From Noviherbaspirillum sp. L7-7A (GTDB lineage: Bacteria > Pseudomonadota > Gammaproteobacteria > Burkholderiales > Burkholderiaceae_D): 64,000 bases of DNA. Location: positions 434,001-498,000 of the forward strand of contig NZ_JAHQRJ010000001.1 of NCBI RefSeq assembly GCF_019052805.1, written 5' to 3'. The translations under genes and the position numbers were made by a program. The notes under the pieces are model-generated. The model searched no databases and was not told the DNA's origin. It worked only from the letters and a program-made list of their open reading frames with translations. Shown one piece after another: positions 16,476 to 25,326 of this stretch; positions within the stretch are counted from its first letter, which is position 1; each line of letters opens with the position of its first letter.

Positions 16476-17426
16476 ATGACCACTGCCATTTACTGCCACA
16501 CCGACTGCCTGGCCCATGAAATGGGCGGCTGGCATCCCGAGTCGCCGGCCAGGCTGCAGGCGATCGAAGACCAGCTCATCGCCAGCCGTATCGACAGCTG
16601 CATTGACCACCGCGATGCACCGCTGGCTGACGTCGAAGCCATCGCCCGGGTGCATCACCAGGACGCCATCGCCCGGGTACGGGACAACGTGCCGCCACCC
16701 GGCAGCCCAGCTGACGCCTACTACCCGATCGACGGCGACACGCTGCTCAATGCGCACAGCTGGAAAGCGGCGCTGCGCGCCGCCGGCGCCGCGATCGCGG
16801 CCACGGACGCGGTAATCGCCGGCGACCTGGACAATGCCTTCTGTGCCGTGCGTCCGCCCGGCCACCATGCCAGGCCATCCGAGCCCATGGGTTTCTGCCT
16901 GTTCAACAATGTCGCCATTGCCGCCCGCCATGCGCTTGAAGTGCATGGCCTGGAGCGGGTGGCCATCGTCGATTTCGACGTCCATCACGGCAATGGCACC
17001 GAGGAAGCCTTCGTCTATGAGCCGCGGGTGATGATGGTGAGCTTTTTCCAGCATCCCTTCTATCCGTACAGCGGCGTCGGCGGCGAGTCGCAATTCAATC
17101 CCAACATGGTCAATGTGCCGGTGGCTGCCTATACCGGCGGCGAAAAGGTCAGGCAGCTGGTCACCGAGTTATGGCTGCCGGCGCTGCGTGCCTTCCGGCC
17201 GCAGATGATCTTCATTTCCGCCGGTTTCGACGCGCACCGGGAAGACGACATGGGGCAGATGGGCCTGGTCGAGGCGGACTACGCGTGGATCACGCGCCAG
17301 ATCATGGCGGTGGCGAACGAGCATGCGGGAGGTCGCATCGTCAGCTGCCTGGAAGGCGGCTACAATCTGTCAGCGCTGGCGCGCAGCGTGGTGGCGCACC
17401 TGAAGGCGCTGGCCGAACTGGAGTAA
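16476..17426 (+). CDS. Histone deacetylase family (class II) hydrolase
   Basis: A 316-residue zinc deacetylase of the HDAC/acetoin-utilisation/acetylpolyamine amidohydrolase superfamily. The catalytic His pair is at 130-131 (RPPGHHA), zinc ligands Asp168 and His170 (VDFDVHHGNGT) and Asp252 (SAGFDAH), and the transition-state Tyr in LEGGYNLSAL. Bacterial members remove acetyl groups from polyamines, lysines or small amides; the substrate here is unknown. ATG 16476 is preferred over a GTG seven codons upstream. The next gene, ylqF, starts 59 bases later on the same strand. Confidence 0.9.
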   Translation: MTTAIYCHTDCLAHEMGGWHPESPARLQAIEDQLIASRIDSCIDHRDAPLADVEAIARVHHQDAIARVRDNVPPPGSPADAYYPIDGDTLLNAHSWKAALRAAGAAIAATDAVIAGDLDNAFCAVRPPGHHARPSEPMGFCLFNNVAIAARHALEVHGLERVAIVDFDVHHGNGTEEAFVYEPRVMMVSFFQHPFYPYSGVGGESQFNPNMVNVPVAAYTGGEKVRQLVTELWLPALRAFRPQMIFISAGFDAHREDDMGQMGLVEADYAWITRQIMAVANEHAGGRIVSCLEGGYNLSALARSVVAHLKALAELE

Positions 17427-17485
17427 GCGCGGCCGGCGCGGTCGCTGCGGGTAGAATACGGCCTTCATTTTCAGAGAAGCGCCAC

Positions 17486-18409
17486 ATGTCTATTCAATGG
17501 TTCCCCGGTCACATGAACGCCGCCCGCAAGAAGGCGGAAGAATCCATGGAGAAGGTCGACATGGTGATCGAAGTGCTGGACGGGCGCATTCCCCAGGCCA
17601 GCAGCAATCCCATGATCGAAAGGCTGCGCCTGTTCCGGCAGCGGCCCTGCCTGAAAATCCTCAACAAGGCCGACCTGGCCGACCCGGCCGCCACCAGCGC
17701 CTGGATCAAGCATTACAACCAGCAGAAGGACGTCAATGCGGTGGCCTTGAGCTGCAAGAAGCCGTCCGACGTCGCCAAGATCCCGCAACTGTGCATCAAG
17801 CTGGTACCCAACCGCGGCACCGCGTTGAAGCCACTGCGCATCATGATCATGGGCATACCCAACGTCGGCAAGTCGACCTTGATGAATGCGCTGCTGAAGA
17901 AACGCGTCGCCAAGGTCGGCGACGAACCGGCCGTCACAAAGACGCAGCAACGTCTTTACCTGGGCAATAACATCGTGCTGATCGACACCCCCGGCATGAT
18001 GTGGCCAAAAATCGAACATCCAAGCGATGGCCTGATGCTGGCCGCCAGCCATGCCATTGGCAGCAATGCACTGATCGAGGAGGAGGTCGCCACCTTTCTT
18101 GCCGAGATGCTGCTGGCGCGCTATCCGGCGCTGGTGAGCGCCCGCTATGGCTTTCCGACCGAGGGCATCGATGGCGTTGCGGTGATCGAGGGTGTCGCCC
18201 AGCGCCGGGCTTATCGTCTGAAGGGCGGCGAGCCGGATCTGGAGAAGGCGGCACACACCTTGCTGCAGGATTACCGCAGTGGCGCGCTGGGCAGGGTGAG
18301 CCTGGAGACGCCGCAGAGCCGGGTGGAATTGCTGGCTTCTTATCAGCCACCTGCATCGTTGTCACTGCCTGTAGAGGAAGCGGCTGCCGATGACGGTGAT
18401 AGCGAGTAG
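17486..18409 (+). CDS. ylqF: Ribosome biogenesis GTPase YlqF/RbgA
   Basis: A 307-residue circularly permuted GTPase. The G4 motif NKAD (60-63) comes before G1 GIPNVGKST (123-131) and G3 DTPG (167-170), the permuted order of the YlqF/YawG family. The N-terminus IQWFPGHMNAARKKA is diagnostic. RbgA helps late assembly of the large ribosomal subunit. The C-terminus ends in an acidic run (EEAAADDGDSE). A terminator follows after about 20 bases, which marks the end of the core block before the AT-rich island. Confidence 0.94.
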   Translation: MSIQWFPGHMNAARKKAEESMEKVDMVIEVLDGRIPQASSNPMIERLRLFRQRPCLKILNKADLADPAATSAWIKHYNQQKDVNAVALSCKKPSDVAKIPQLCIKLVPNRGTALKPLRIMIMGIPNVGKSTLMNALLKKRVAKVGDEPAVTKTQQRLYLGNNIVLIDTPGMMWPKIEHPSDGLMLAASHAIGSNALIEEEVATFLAEMLLARYPALVSARYGFPTEGIDGVAVIEGVAQRRAYRLKGGEPDLEKAAHTLLQDYRSGALGRVSLETPQSRVELLASYQPPASLSLPVEEAAADDGDSE

Positions 18410-18432
18410 GCTTGTCCTGCATACTCCCTTCC

Positions 18433-18457
18433 AGCCCGCCGCGATGCGGGCTTTTTT
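18433..18457 (+). terminator. Rho-independent terminator after ylqF
   Basis: Stem AGCCCGC / GCGGGCT, 6-base loop, then six T. It is the last clear host-like feature before the AT-rich island. Confidence 0.85.
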
Positions 18458-18995
18458 GTGCATACAGACAAGCGAACTCAAACCATTTTTTCAAAGCCGT
18501 GAACCCTGCGAGGAACGAAGCAGGTATGTCCGATACTTAATGTTCGAATAGTGCGCATACAAGCAAACTGTGCAGCGAGTAGTGAGCAGAAGGGTAACGA
18601 TCACAGCACCGTGATGGCCTCAAGTGCTCGGAACATTTGCAGGGCAGCCCAATTGATAACTTCAGAATTCCATGCATTCCGACCTTATTGACGGACAAGT
18701 TATTACATTGTGGTGTGGCTATATTGAGAGATTGAGATGTTTTTCTTCGAAATGAAATGAAGTCTGATAATTAATAATTCATTTCGCTTGTTAGCTTGCA
18801 AAACACTTTTCGCATAACCGTATGTAGAAAATCTTAACGCAATATATTTTCAACAGCAAAGTCTGCCGTACTGTTTGGATTGCAAATTTGATAAAAAATT
18901 TATTCGTCATTAATTATTTGAAATAGAGAAGATATCGGTGCCTTGGTATCTATATAAGTAGGTGAAAATCCATTTATCGTGAAAGAAGGCTGGTA
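18458..18995. other. Gene-free, AT-rich approach to the chaperone-effector pair
   Basis: No coding sequence was seen. The first 200 bases have near-host composition; from about 18,660 the sequence becomes clearly AT-rich. It must contain the promoter for the two genes downstream. No convincing sigma-70 pair, PIP box or hrp box was found. No transposase remnant or tRNA end was recognised that would mark an integration border. Confidence 0.5.
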
Positions 18996-19448
18996 ATGGG
19001 TATATATGAATTTCGGCGAATCATTGGCGGTTTTTGTAAAGAAGCTTTGTTGCAGGACAGCAGTGAAATCGCATCTGGAAAGGCCTTTCTGATTCATCAT
19101 TGTCTGGTGTGGTTTCAATACATTGAAGTGGCAAACCTATGCAGGATCGTAATCGATCTTGGTAAGCCGGAAGAAGGAATTCCTTCCAATATGGCCCGCA
19201 TGATGCTTGAATCAAACTGTGGTAGCCATTCCAGATATCTGCCCTTCCTTGGTATTAATGATAAGGATGGCCATGCATTGCTGATGCTACATATTTCGCT
19301 GGAAATGTTGCGTAATGAAGTGAAGCTATACTATCTGCTGGATCAGCAGTTATTGCCGCTTATTAAAGCTTGGCGAGGTTGCTTTGAGAAATGCGACAAG
19401 GCGATGCCAGGTAATAATAAGGAACTGCCTAGTGGTGGATTTGCGTGA
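18996..19448 (+). CDS. Putative type III secretion chaperone (CesT/Tir-like)
   Basis: A 150-residue cytosolic protein with the pattern of class I type III secretion chaperones: a central beta-rich part (about residues 38-60, WFQYIEVANLCRIVIDLG), then NMARMMLESNCG, which matches the LLEAN-type helix of CesT-family proteins, a pair of strands around GINDKDGHALLMLHISL, and a final long helix (LRNEVKLYYLLDQQLLPLIKAW). Members bind an effector's N-terminal region and hold it ready for export. A ribosome site AAGAAGG lies before ATG 18996. The next gene follows after 13 bases and looks like a secreted membrane-active protein, which fits a chaperone-effector pair. Assignment is by pattern only; a type VI Eag-type chaperone or an immunity protein are alternatives. 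Confidence 0.55.
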   Translation: MGIYEFRRIIGGFCKEALLQDSSEIASGKAFLIHHCLVWFQYIEVANLCRIVIDLGKPEEGIPSNMARMMLESNCGSHSRYLPFLGINDKDGHALLMLHISLEMLRNEVKLYYLLDQQLLPLIKAWRGCFEKCDKAMPGNNKELPSGGFA

Positions 19449-19461
19449 GGAGCGATGATTT

Positions 19462-21255
19462 ATGATTCGTGATGCAACGAGAGAAATATCGAATAGCCTG
19501 TTTAATACTCCAAACCATGGAATTCATAATCCTACGCCATCTGTTTCTGTTTCCGATTTTCAGCCTTTAGAAAACAAACCAGAAGAACAGCGTTCGGCGA
19601 TGGGTAGTGAAAGCGATGACATAAAGAAGACAGGACAGGATGAGGTAAGAGAACAGTGTAATTCGTTGGGAGGTGAGGAGAGTCCATCGGCATCAACCAA
19701 TATTTCAGATGGCACGCATCCGCCAACAGCAGAGTCTACTGATGCCGCTGATAAAGCAGCCAATCCCCTTTCAAAATTTTTCTTTGAAAACACGAACGTA
19801 AAGTTTACTTGGGCAAGCGCTTATACTGCAGCGAACATAGCGCGCACTGTGGAAAGTACGCTTCTAGTGACGCATTCCGCAGATGAGGAGGTTCTGCTCG
19901 TCATCAATATTGTCAGGCTCGCAATAGGCTTGCTTTTGCAATGCTATGACACCGCAGAAGCGGTGCGTAATAAAGAAAAACTGGAAAAGAAAGAGAATGA
20001 TAGTCTTGATAAGCTTAAAAAGTTGAGAGAAAAAGATTGTGCGGAGATTTCTCCGGAAAATTCAGTTGAGGCGACTGATTCTTCTCTACTTGCAGTTAAA
20101 GAGAAAGATAATATTGCAGCCCCGATGCAGGATAAAAATACGCCTTCGAATGAAAAAACCGTTGAAGAGAAAGTGCAGAAGGTAAAGAATCACTTCGCTT
20201 TATTGGAGGCAAAAAGCAACGTGGAAGATTGTTCCCCAGCAGCCAAGGATGCAAGGATAGTGGCCGGGGCGGTGGCTGCAAAAGAAACCTTTTTTACAGT
20301 CGGTGCAGTTATCGGTTTAATCCAAAGTGCCATAAAAATATTGAAACACTTTGCCCCCGCAATCATGGCTGGTTCTGCTGCTGTGGGGGTTGCGGTGGCA
20401 GGTGTGGTTATGGGTGCATTAAGTGTGGTGTTTGCTGTGGCAGCCAATGTTATTGATATTTATCAGGGCTTTGTTAAAGCAAGGGAGGCGTATGATGAAT
20501 ATTCAGTTTTCTCGAATTTAAAGAAAGAATTCGAGTCGAAAATACAAGCGGAAAATAACTTGAACTCCCTTGATTCGCGGTTCAAGGATGGATGTTCCAA
20601 TCTGTTTAATAAAAAGATTGATAGCGCAAAATTGAATGGTGGTTTTGCAATCGGAAGGATTGTAAGAGGCTTTGTGGGTCTCGCCATTTCGGCAATTACG
20701 GCGGTTGGATTGGTGCTAAGTGTTGGGTCGGCTGCTCCCATAGCAGCTGCTGTTGGTGGGGGGACGGCTTTTGTTTACTTTTTTTCCCTTATTGTGAGAG
20801 TTGCAAGAGATGTGAACCAAGCGCTAGCTGAAGTGGAAGAATGTAATGCTGCGGAGAAGTGGAAGGAACAATATAAGGACGCAGAAATTTTTCAAAAAAA
20901 TTCAGATGATGCGTCAACCTTCGACGATGATGCCGGTTCCAATCCGTATGAAAACAAGTATTTCATGATTTGGATGGTGGCCAAGCAGTTTGAAAAAGAT
21001 GTCATTAAAAACACCAACCCAGATCCAGCTAGAAAGGAAGCGATGCGAGCTCTGTTTGCGTCTTTAGGGTTAAGCAATGACGATATTGATATGCTGGAAT
21101 TGTTACCTGATTCGTCCGATGAAGTCGTAAGATTGGTTGAGTCAGCAATAAGGTCAAAAATGAAAATTGCTGATAGAAAGCCTGAGAAGAAGGAAGTTAT
21201 GCAAGAAACTGTTTCCATCGAACAAGGAATGGATATTGTAGCTCTTGCACCGTAG
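19462..21255 (+). CDS. Putative secreted membrane-active effector, function unknown
   Basis: A 597-residue protein not recognised as a known family. Residues 1-100 are polar, rich in Ser, Thr, Asn, Pro and Glu, and look disordered, as in type III effector export regions. A charged coiled-coil-like stretch (about 168-250) is flanked by hydrophobic parts: 143-161, a long one at 265-333 with a Gly/Ala/Val-rich hairpin (MAGSAAVGVAVAGVVMGALS), and a second hairpin at 396-446. Residues 447-597 are charged and helical. There is no signal peptide. The layout (disordered start, two hydrophobic hairpins, coiled coil) resembles translocators and membrane-inserting effectors. GAGGAG lies before ATG 19462. 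The codon use (AAA, ATT, AAT, TTA common) differs sharply from the flanks, indicating recent gain. Confidence 0.5.
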   Translation: MIRDATREISNSLFNTPNHGIHNPTPSVSVSDFQPLENKPEEQRSAMGSESDDIKKTGQDEVREQCNSLGGEESPSASTNISDGTHPPTAESTDAADKAANPLSKFFFENTNVKFTWASAYTAANIARTVESTLLVTHSADEEVLLVINIVRLAIGLLLQCYDTAEAVRNKEKLEKKENDSLDKLKKLREKDCAEISPENSVEATDSSLLAVKEKDNIAAPMQDKNTPSNEKTVEEKVQKVKNHFALLEAKSNVEDCSPAAKDARIVAGAVAAKETFFTVGAVIGLIQSAIKILKHFAPAIMAGSAAVGVAVAGVVMGALSVVFAVAANVIDIYQGFVKAREAYDEYSVFSNLKKEFESKIQAENNLNSLDSRFKDGCSNLFNKKIDSAKLNGGFAIGRIVRGFVGLAISAITAVGLVLSVGSAAPIAAAVGGGTAFVYFFSLIVRVARDVNQALAEVEECNAAEKWKEQYKDAEIFQKNSDDASTFDDDAGSNPYENKYFMIWMVAKQFEKDVIKNTNPDPARKEAMRALFASLGLSNDDIDMLELLPDSSDEVVRLVESAIRSKMKIADRKPEKKEVMQETVSIEQGMDIVALAP

Positions 21256-21283
21256 TTCTGATTCTTCCAGTTTTCGCCGCGCA

Positions 21284-21316
21284 AATAAAAACCCCGGTAA
21301 AACCGGGGATTTTATT
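21284..21316. terminator. Bidirectional terminator between the island and groEL
   Basis: Near-perfect palindrome: AATAAAA, CCCCGGT, AAA loop, ACCGGGG, TTTTATT. It can stop both the plus-strand effector transcript and the minus-strand groESL transcript, which end 29 and 44 bases away. Confidence 0.88.
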
Positions 21317-21359
21317 GCCGCCTGATGTGGCCGGCATATGTGCTGCATGCAGCCAGCAA

Positions 21360-23123
<1,764 letters not shown>

Positions 23124-23414
23124 TTACTGCTGCACGATGGCGAGGATGTCTTCCTCGCGCATGACCAGCAGTTCTTCGCCGTTCATCTTGACGGTCTGGC
23201 CGGAATACTTGCCAAACAGCACGCGGTCGCCAACCTTCACGTCCAGAGGACGCACCTGGCCGCCTTCGAGGATCTTGCCGTTGCCTACAGCCAGGACTTC
23301 ACCCTGATCCGGCTTCTCGGCCGCGGTTTCAGGGAGAACGATGCCGGACGCAGTTTTGGTTTCCTGGTCGAGGCGCTTGACGATGACGCGATCGTGCAAA
23401 GGACGAAGTGCCAT
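23124..23414 (-). CDS. groS: Co-chaperonin GroES
   Basis: A 96-residue co-chaperonin that caps the GroEL cavity. The start [27 protein letters not shown] holds the mobile loop that contacts Gro[13 protein letters not shown] and [26 protein letters not shown] follow, all canonical. First gene of the groS-groL operon; its 5' leader holds the CIRCE operator about 100 bases upstream. Confidence 0.98.
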   Translation of the reverse strand: MALRPLHDRVIVKRLDQETKTASGIVLPETAAEKPDQGEVLAVGNGKILEGGQVRPLDVKVGDRVLFGKYSGQTVKMNGEELLVMREEDILAIVQQ

Positions 23415-23515
23415 ACAAACTCCTAAAAAATGTTGTCAGTAATTAATATAAAACGGCTGACTTCAGCGTTTTTCGCTGCATTCAACCGCGGGGATTCGAC
23501 GGTCCGAGGGAATTA

Positions 23516-23542
23516 TTAGCACTCTCCGTCGGCGAGTGCTAA
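23516..23542 (-). promoter_or_regulatory. CIRCE operator (HrcA binding site)
   Basis: Perfect TTAGCACTC-N9-GAGTGCTAA inverted repeat, identical to the consensus. HrcA bound here represses groESL at normal temperature. It begins one base past the -10 element of the promoter, so it covers the start of transcription. Confidence 0.97.
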
Positions 23543-23571
23543 GTATAGGGGCGGATAGAACCCTTTTCAAG
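23542..23571 (-). promoter_or_regulatory. groESL promoter, sigma-70 with sigma-32-like features
   Basis: On the minus strand TTGAAA and TATACT are 17 bases apart, a good sigma-70 pair. The same bases also read CTTGAAA-N13-CCCCTATA, close to the sigma-32 consensus CTTGAA-N13/14-CCCCATNT. This suggests heat-shock control by both HrcA release and sigma-32. Confidence 0.75.
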
Positions 23572-23800
23572 GCCGGCAATTGTCGAAAATGGAAGACTTC
23601 TAGTCGGGGCGGCATCCGGACCGATCGAGAACAGGCCGATTTCATCAATTCCGCTGCCTGAACGCGCGGATTCCTACAGCCATACAAGTCGTTTTCCGAC
23701 CTGTGCTTTTCAATGACAGTGACTAGGCTGGAACGCTTTGTCGCCCTGTTCGCGCCAAAGTGGCGAATAGCGCCCCCTTTCCTTTCCGGAGCCGAACACC
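23572..23800. other. Divergent intergenic region between groESL and the aldehyde oxidoreductase operon
   Basis: Apart from the groESL control sites no feature was identified. It should hold the promoter of the pao-like operon, but no strong sigma-70 match was seen. Confidence 0.4.
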
Positions 23801-24334
23801 ATGAATAGTCCCGATGACCGCGCCAGGTCGGCGCAGAAGGCGCCCTTTGCGCAATCCTGCAAGATCAGCCTGACCCTGAATGGCGTCCAGCGCGAAATCC
23901 GCACCGCGCCATGGACTACGCTGCTGGACCTGCTGCGTGAGGACCTGCAGCTCACCGGGACCAAGAAAGGTTGCGACCACGGCCAATGCGGCGCCTGCAC
24001 GGTGCTGGTCGATGGCAAGCGCGTCAATGCCTGCCTCACGCTGGCGGCCATGAAGGACGGCTGCGAGATCACGACCGTGGAAGGGCTGGCGCAGGGCGAG
24101 GCGCTGCATCCGGTGCAGCAGGCATTCATCGACCAGGATGCCTTCCAGTGCGGCTACTGCACCCCGGGGCAGATCTGCTCGGCGGTCGGATTGATCGGCG
24201 AAGGGCGGGCGCAAAGCGACGATGACATCCGCGAACTCATGAGCGGCAACCTGTGCCGTTGCGGTTGCTATCCCAACATCGTCGCCGCCGTACGCCAGGC
24301 GCTCCCGACGGACGGGAAGGGCGGCCAGCCATGA
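23801..24334 (+). CDS. paoA: Aldehyde oxidoreductase, 2Fe-2S subunit (PaoA-like)
   Basis: A 177-residue iron-sulphur subunit of the xanthine oxidase family. The plant-ferredoxin-type cluster uses Cys58, Cys63, Cys66 and Cys78 (GCDHGQCGACTV), the second cluster Cys117, Cys120, Cys152 and Cys154 (CGYCTPGQ and CRCGC). It passes electrons from the molybdenum subunit to the FAD subunit. The E. coli PaoA has a Tat signal; here the N-terminus (about 20 polar residues) has no twin-arginine or hydrophobic stretch, so this enzyme should stay in the cytosol. The stop overlaps the next start as ATGA. Confidence 0.9.
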   Translation: MNSPDDRARSAQKAPFAQSCKISLTLNGVQREIRTAPWTTLLDLLREDLQLTGTKKGCDHGQCGACTVLVDGKRVNACLTLAAMKDGCEITTVEGLAQGEALHPVQQAFIDQDAFQCGYCTPGQICSAVGLIGEGRAQSDDDIRELMSGNLCRCGCYPNIVAAVRQALPTDGKGGQP

Positions 24335-25326
24335 ACCAGTTCGAACTGTCGCGCGCTTCCAGCGTGGCCGATGCGCTCGCCCTGCTTGCCGGCGAAAGCC
24401 ATGCCCGCTTCATCGCCGGCGGCACCAACCTCTTGGACCTGATGAAGGAAGACGTCGCCCGTCCGACACGCCTGATCGACATTACCCATCTTCCGCTGGC
24501 GGCTGTGGAAACAGGCAAGGACGGCGGATTGCGCATCGGCGCGCTGGTGTCGAATGCGGCCCTTGCCTATCACGCCGAGGTGGGCAGTCGTTATCCCCTG
24601 TTGTCCCGGGCGATCCTTGCCGGCGCCTCGCCGCAGTTGCGCAATATGGCGTCGACCGGCGGCAACCTGCTGCAGCGCACCCGCTGCTACTACTTCTACG
24701 ACACCGCGACGCCGTGCAACAAGCGCGAGCCGGGATCGGGCTGTCCGGCGCGGGACGGCGTCAACCGCATTCATGCCATTCTCGGCGCAAGCGAGCAATG
24801 CGTCGCGGTGCACCCGTCCGACATGTGCGTGGCCCTGGCCGCCCTCGATGCGACTGTGCATGTCAGCGGACCGGCCGGCGACCGTGCAATTGCCTTCGAC
24901 CATTTCCACCAGCTGCCGGGCGACACGCCGGATGTCGATACCAGCCTGGCGCCGGATGAAATCATTACCGCGGTCGAACTGCCGGCGCAGGGTTACGAGA
25001 GCCATTACAGCTATATCAAGATCCGCGACCGCGCCTCCTATGCCTTCGCGCTGGTCTCGGTGGCAGCCGGCCTGGTGCTGGATGGCGAGACGATCAAAAG
25101 CGCCGCTGTGGCGCTGGGCGGCGTTGCCCACAAGCCGTGGCGCGACCGCCAGGCCGAGCAGCTGCTGATCGGCAAGCCGGCCAACGAGGCAACGTTTTCC
25201 GCCTTTGCCGACGCGTTGCTGCAGCCGGCGCAGCCGCTTGCCCACAATGCATTCAAAATCGGCCTGGCCAGGCGGACCATTGTCCGTGCACTGGGCCGGG
25301 CCGTCGCAATGGAAGAACAATCATGA
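24331..25326 (+). CDS. paoB: Aldehyde oxidoreductase, FAD-binding subunit (PaoB-like)
   Basis: A 331-residue FAD subunit of the CO dehydrogenase/xanthine dehydrogenase medium-chain family. FAD motifs are FIAGGTNLLDLMK (27-39) and ASTGGNLLQRTRC (107-119). The segment with Cys119, Cys129, Cys138 and Cys157 is an insertion typical of PaoB-like proteins that carries an extra 4Fe-4S cluster, absent in ordinary xanthine dehydrogenase FAD subunits. It is overlapped at both ends by its partners (ATGA at each junction), indicating tightly coupled translation and 1:1:1 assembly. Confidence 0.9.
   Translation: MNQFELSRASSVADALALLAGESHARFIAGGTNLLDLMKEDVARPTRLIDITHLPLAAVETGKDGGLRIGALVSNAALAYHAEVGSRYPLLSRAILAGASPQLRNMASTGGNLLQRTRCYYFYDTATPCNKREPGSGCPARDGVNRIHAILGASEQCVAVHPSDMCVALAALDATVHVSGPAGDRAIAFDHFHQLPGDTPDVDTSLAPDEIITAVELPAQGYESHYSYIKIRDRASYAFALVSVAAGLVLDGETIKSAAVALGGVAHKPWRDRQAEQLLIGKPANEATFSAFADALLQPAQPLAHNAFKIGLARRTIVRALGRAVAMEEQS

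Noticed and set aside
18783-18813. PIP-box-like pair TTCGC ... TTCGC upstream of the chaperone-effector pair
   Set aside because: The spacer is 21 bases, while PIP and hrpII boxes need 15-16; taken as chance in AT-rich DNA.
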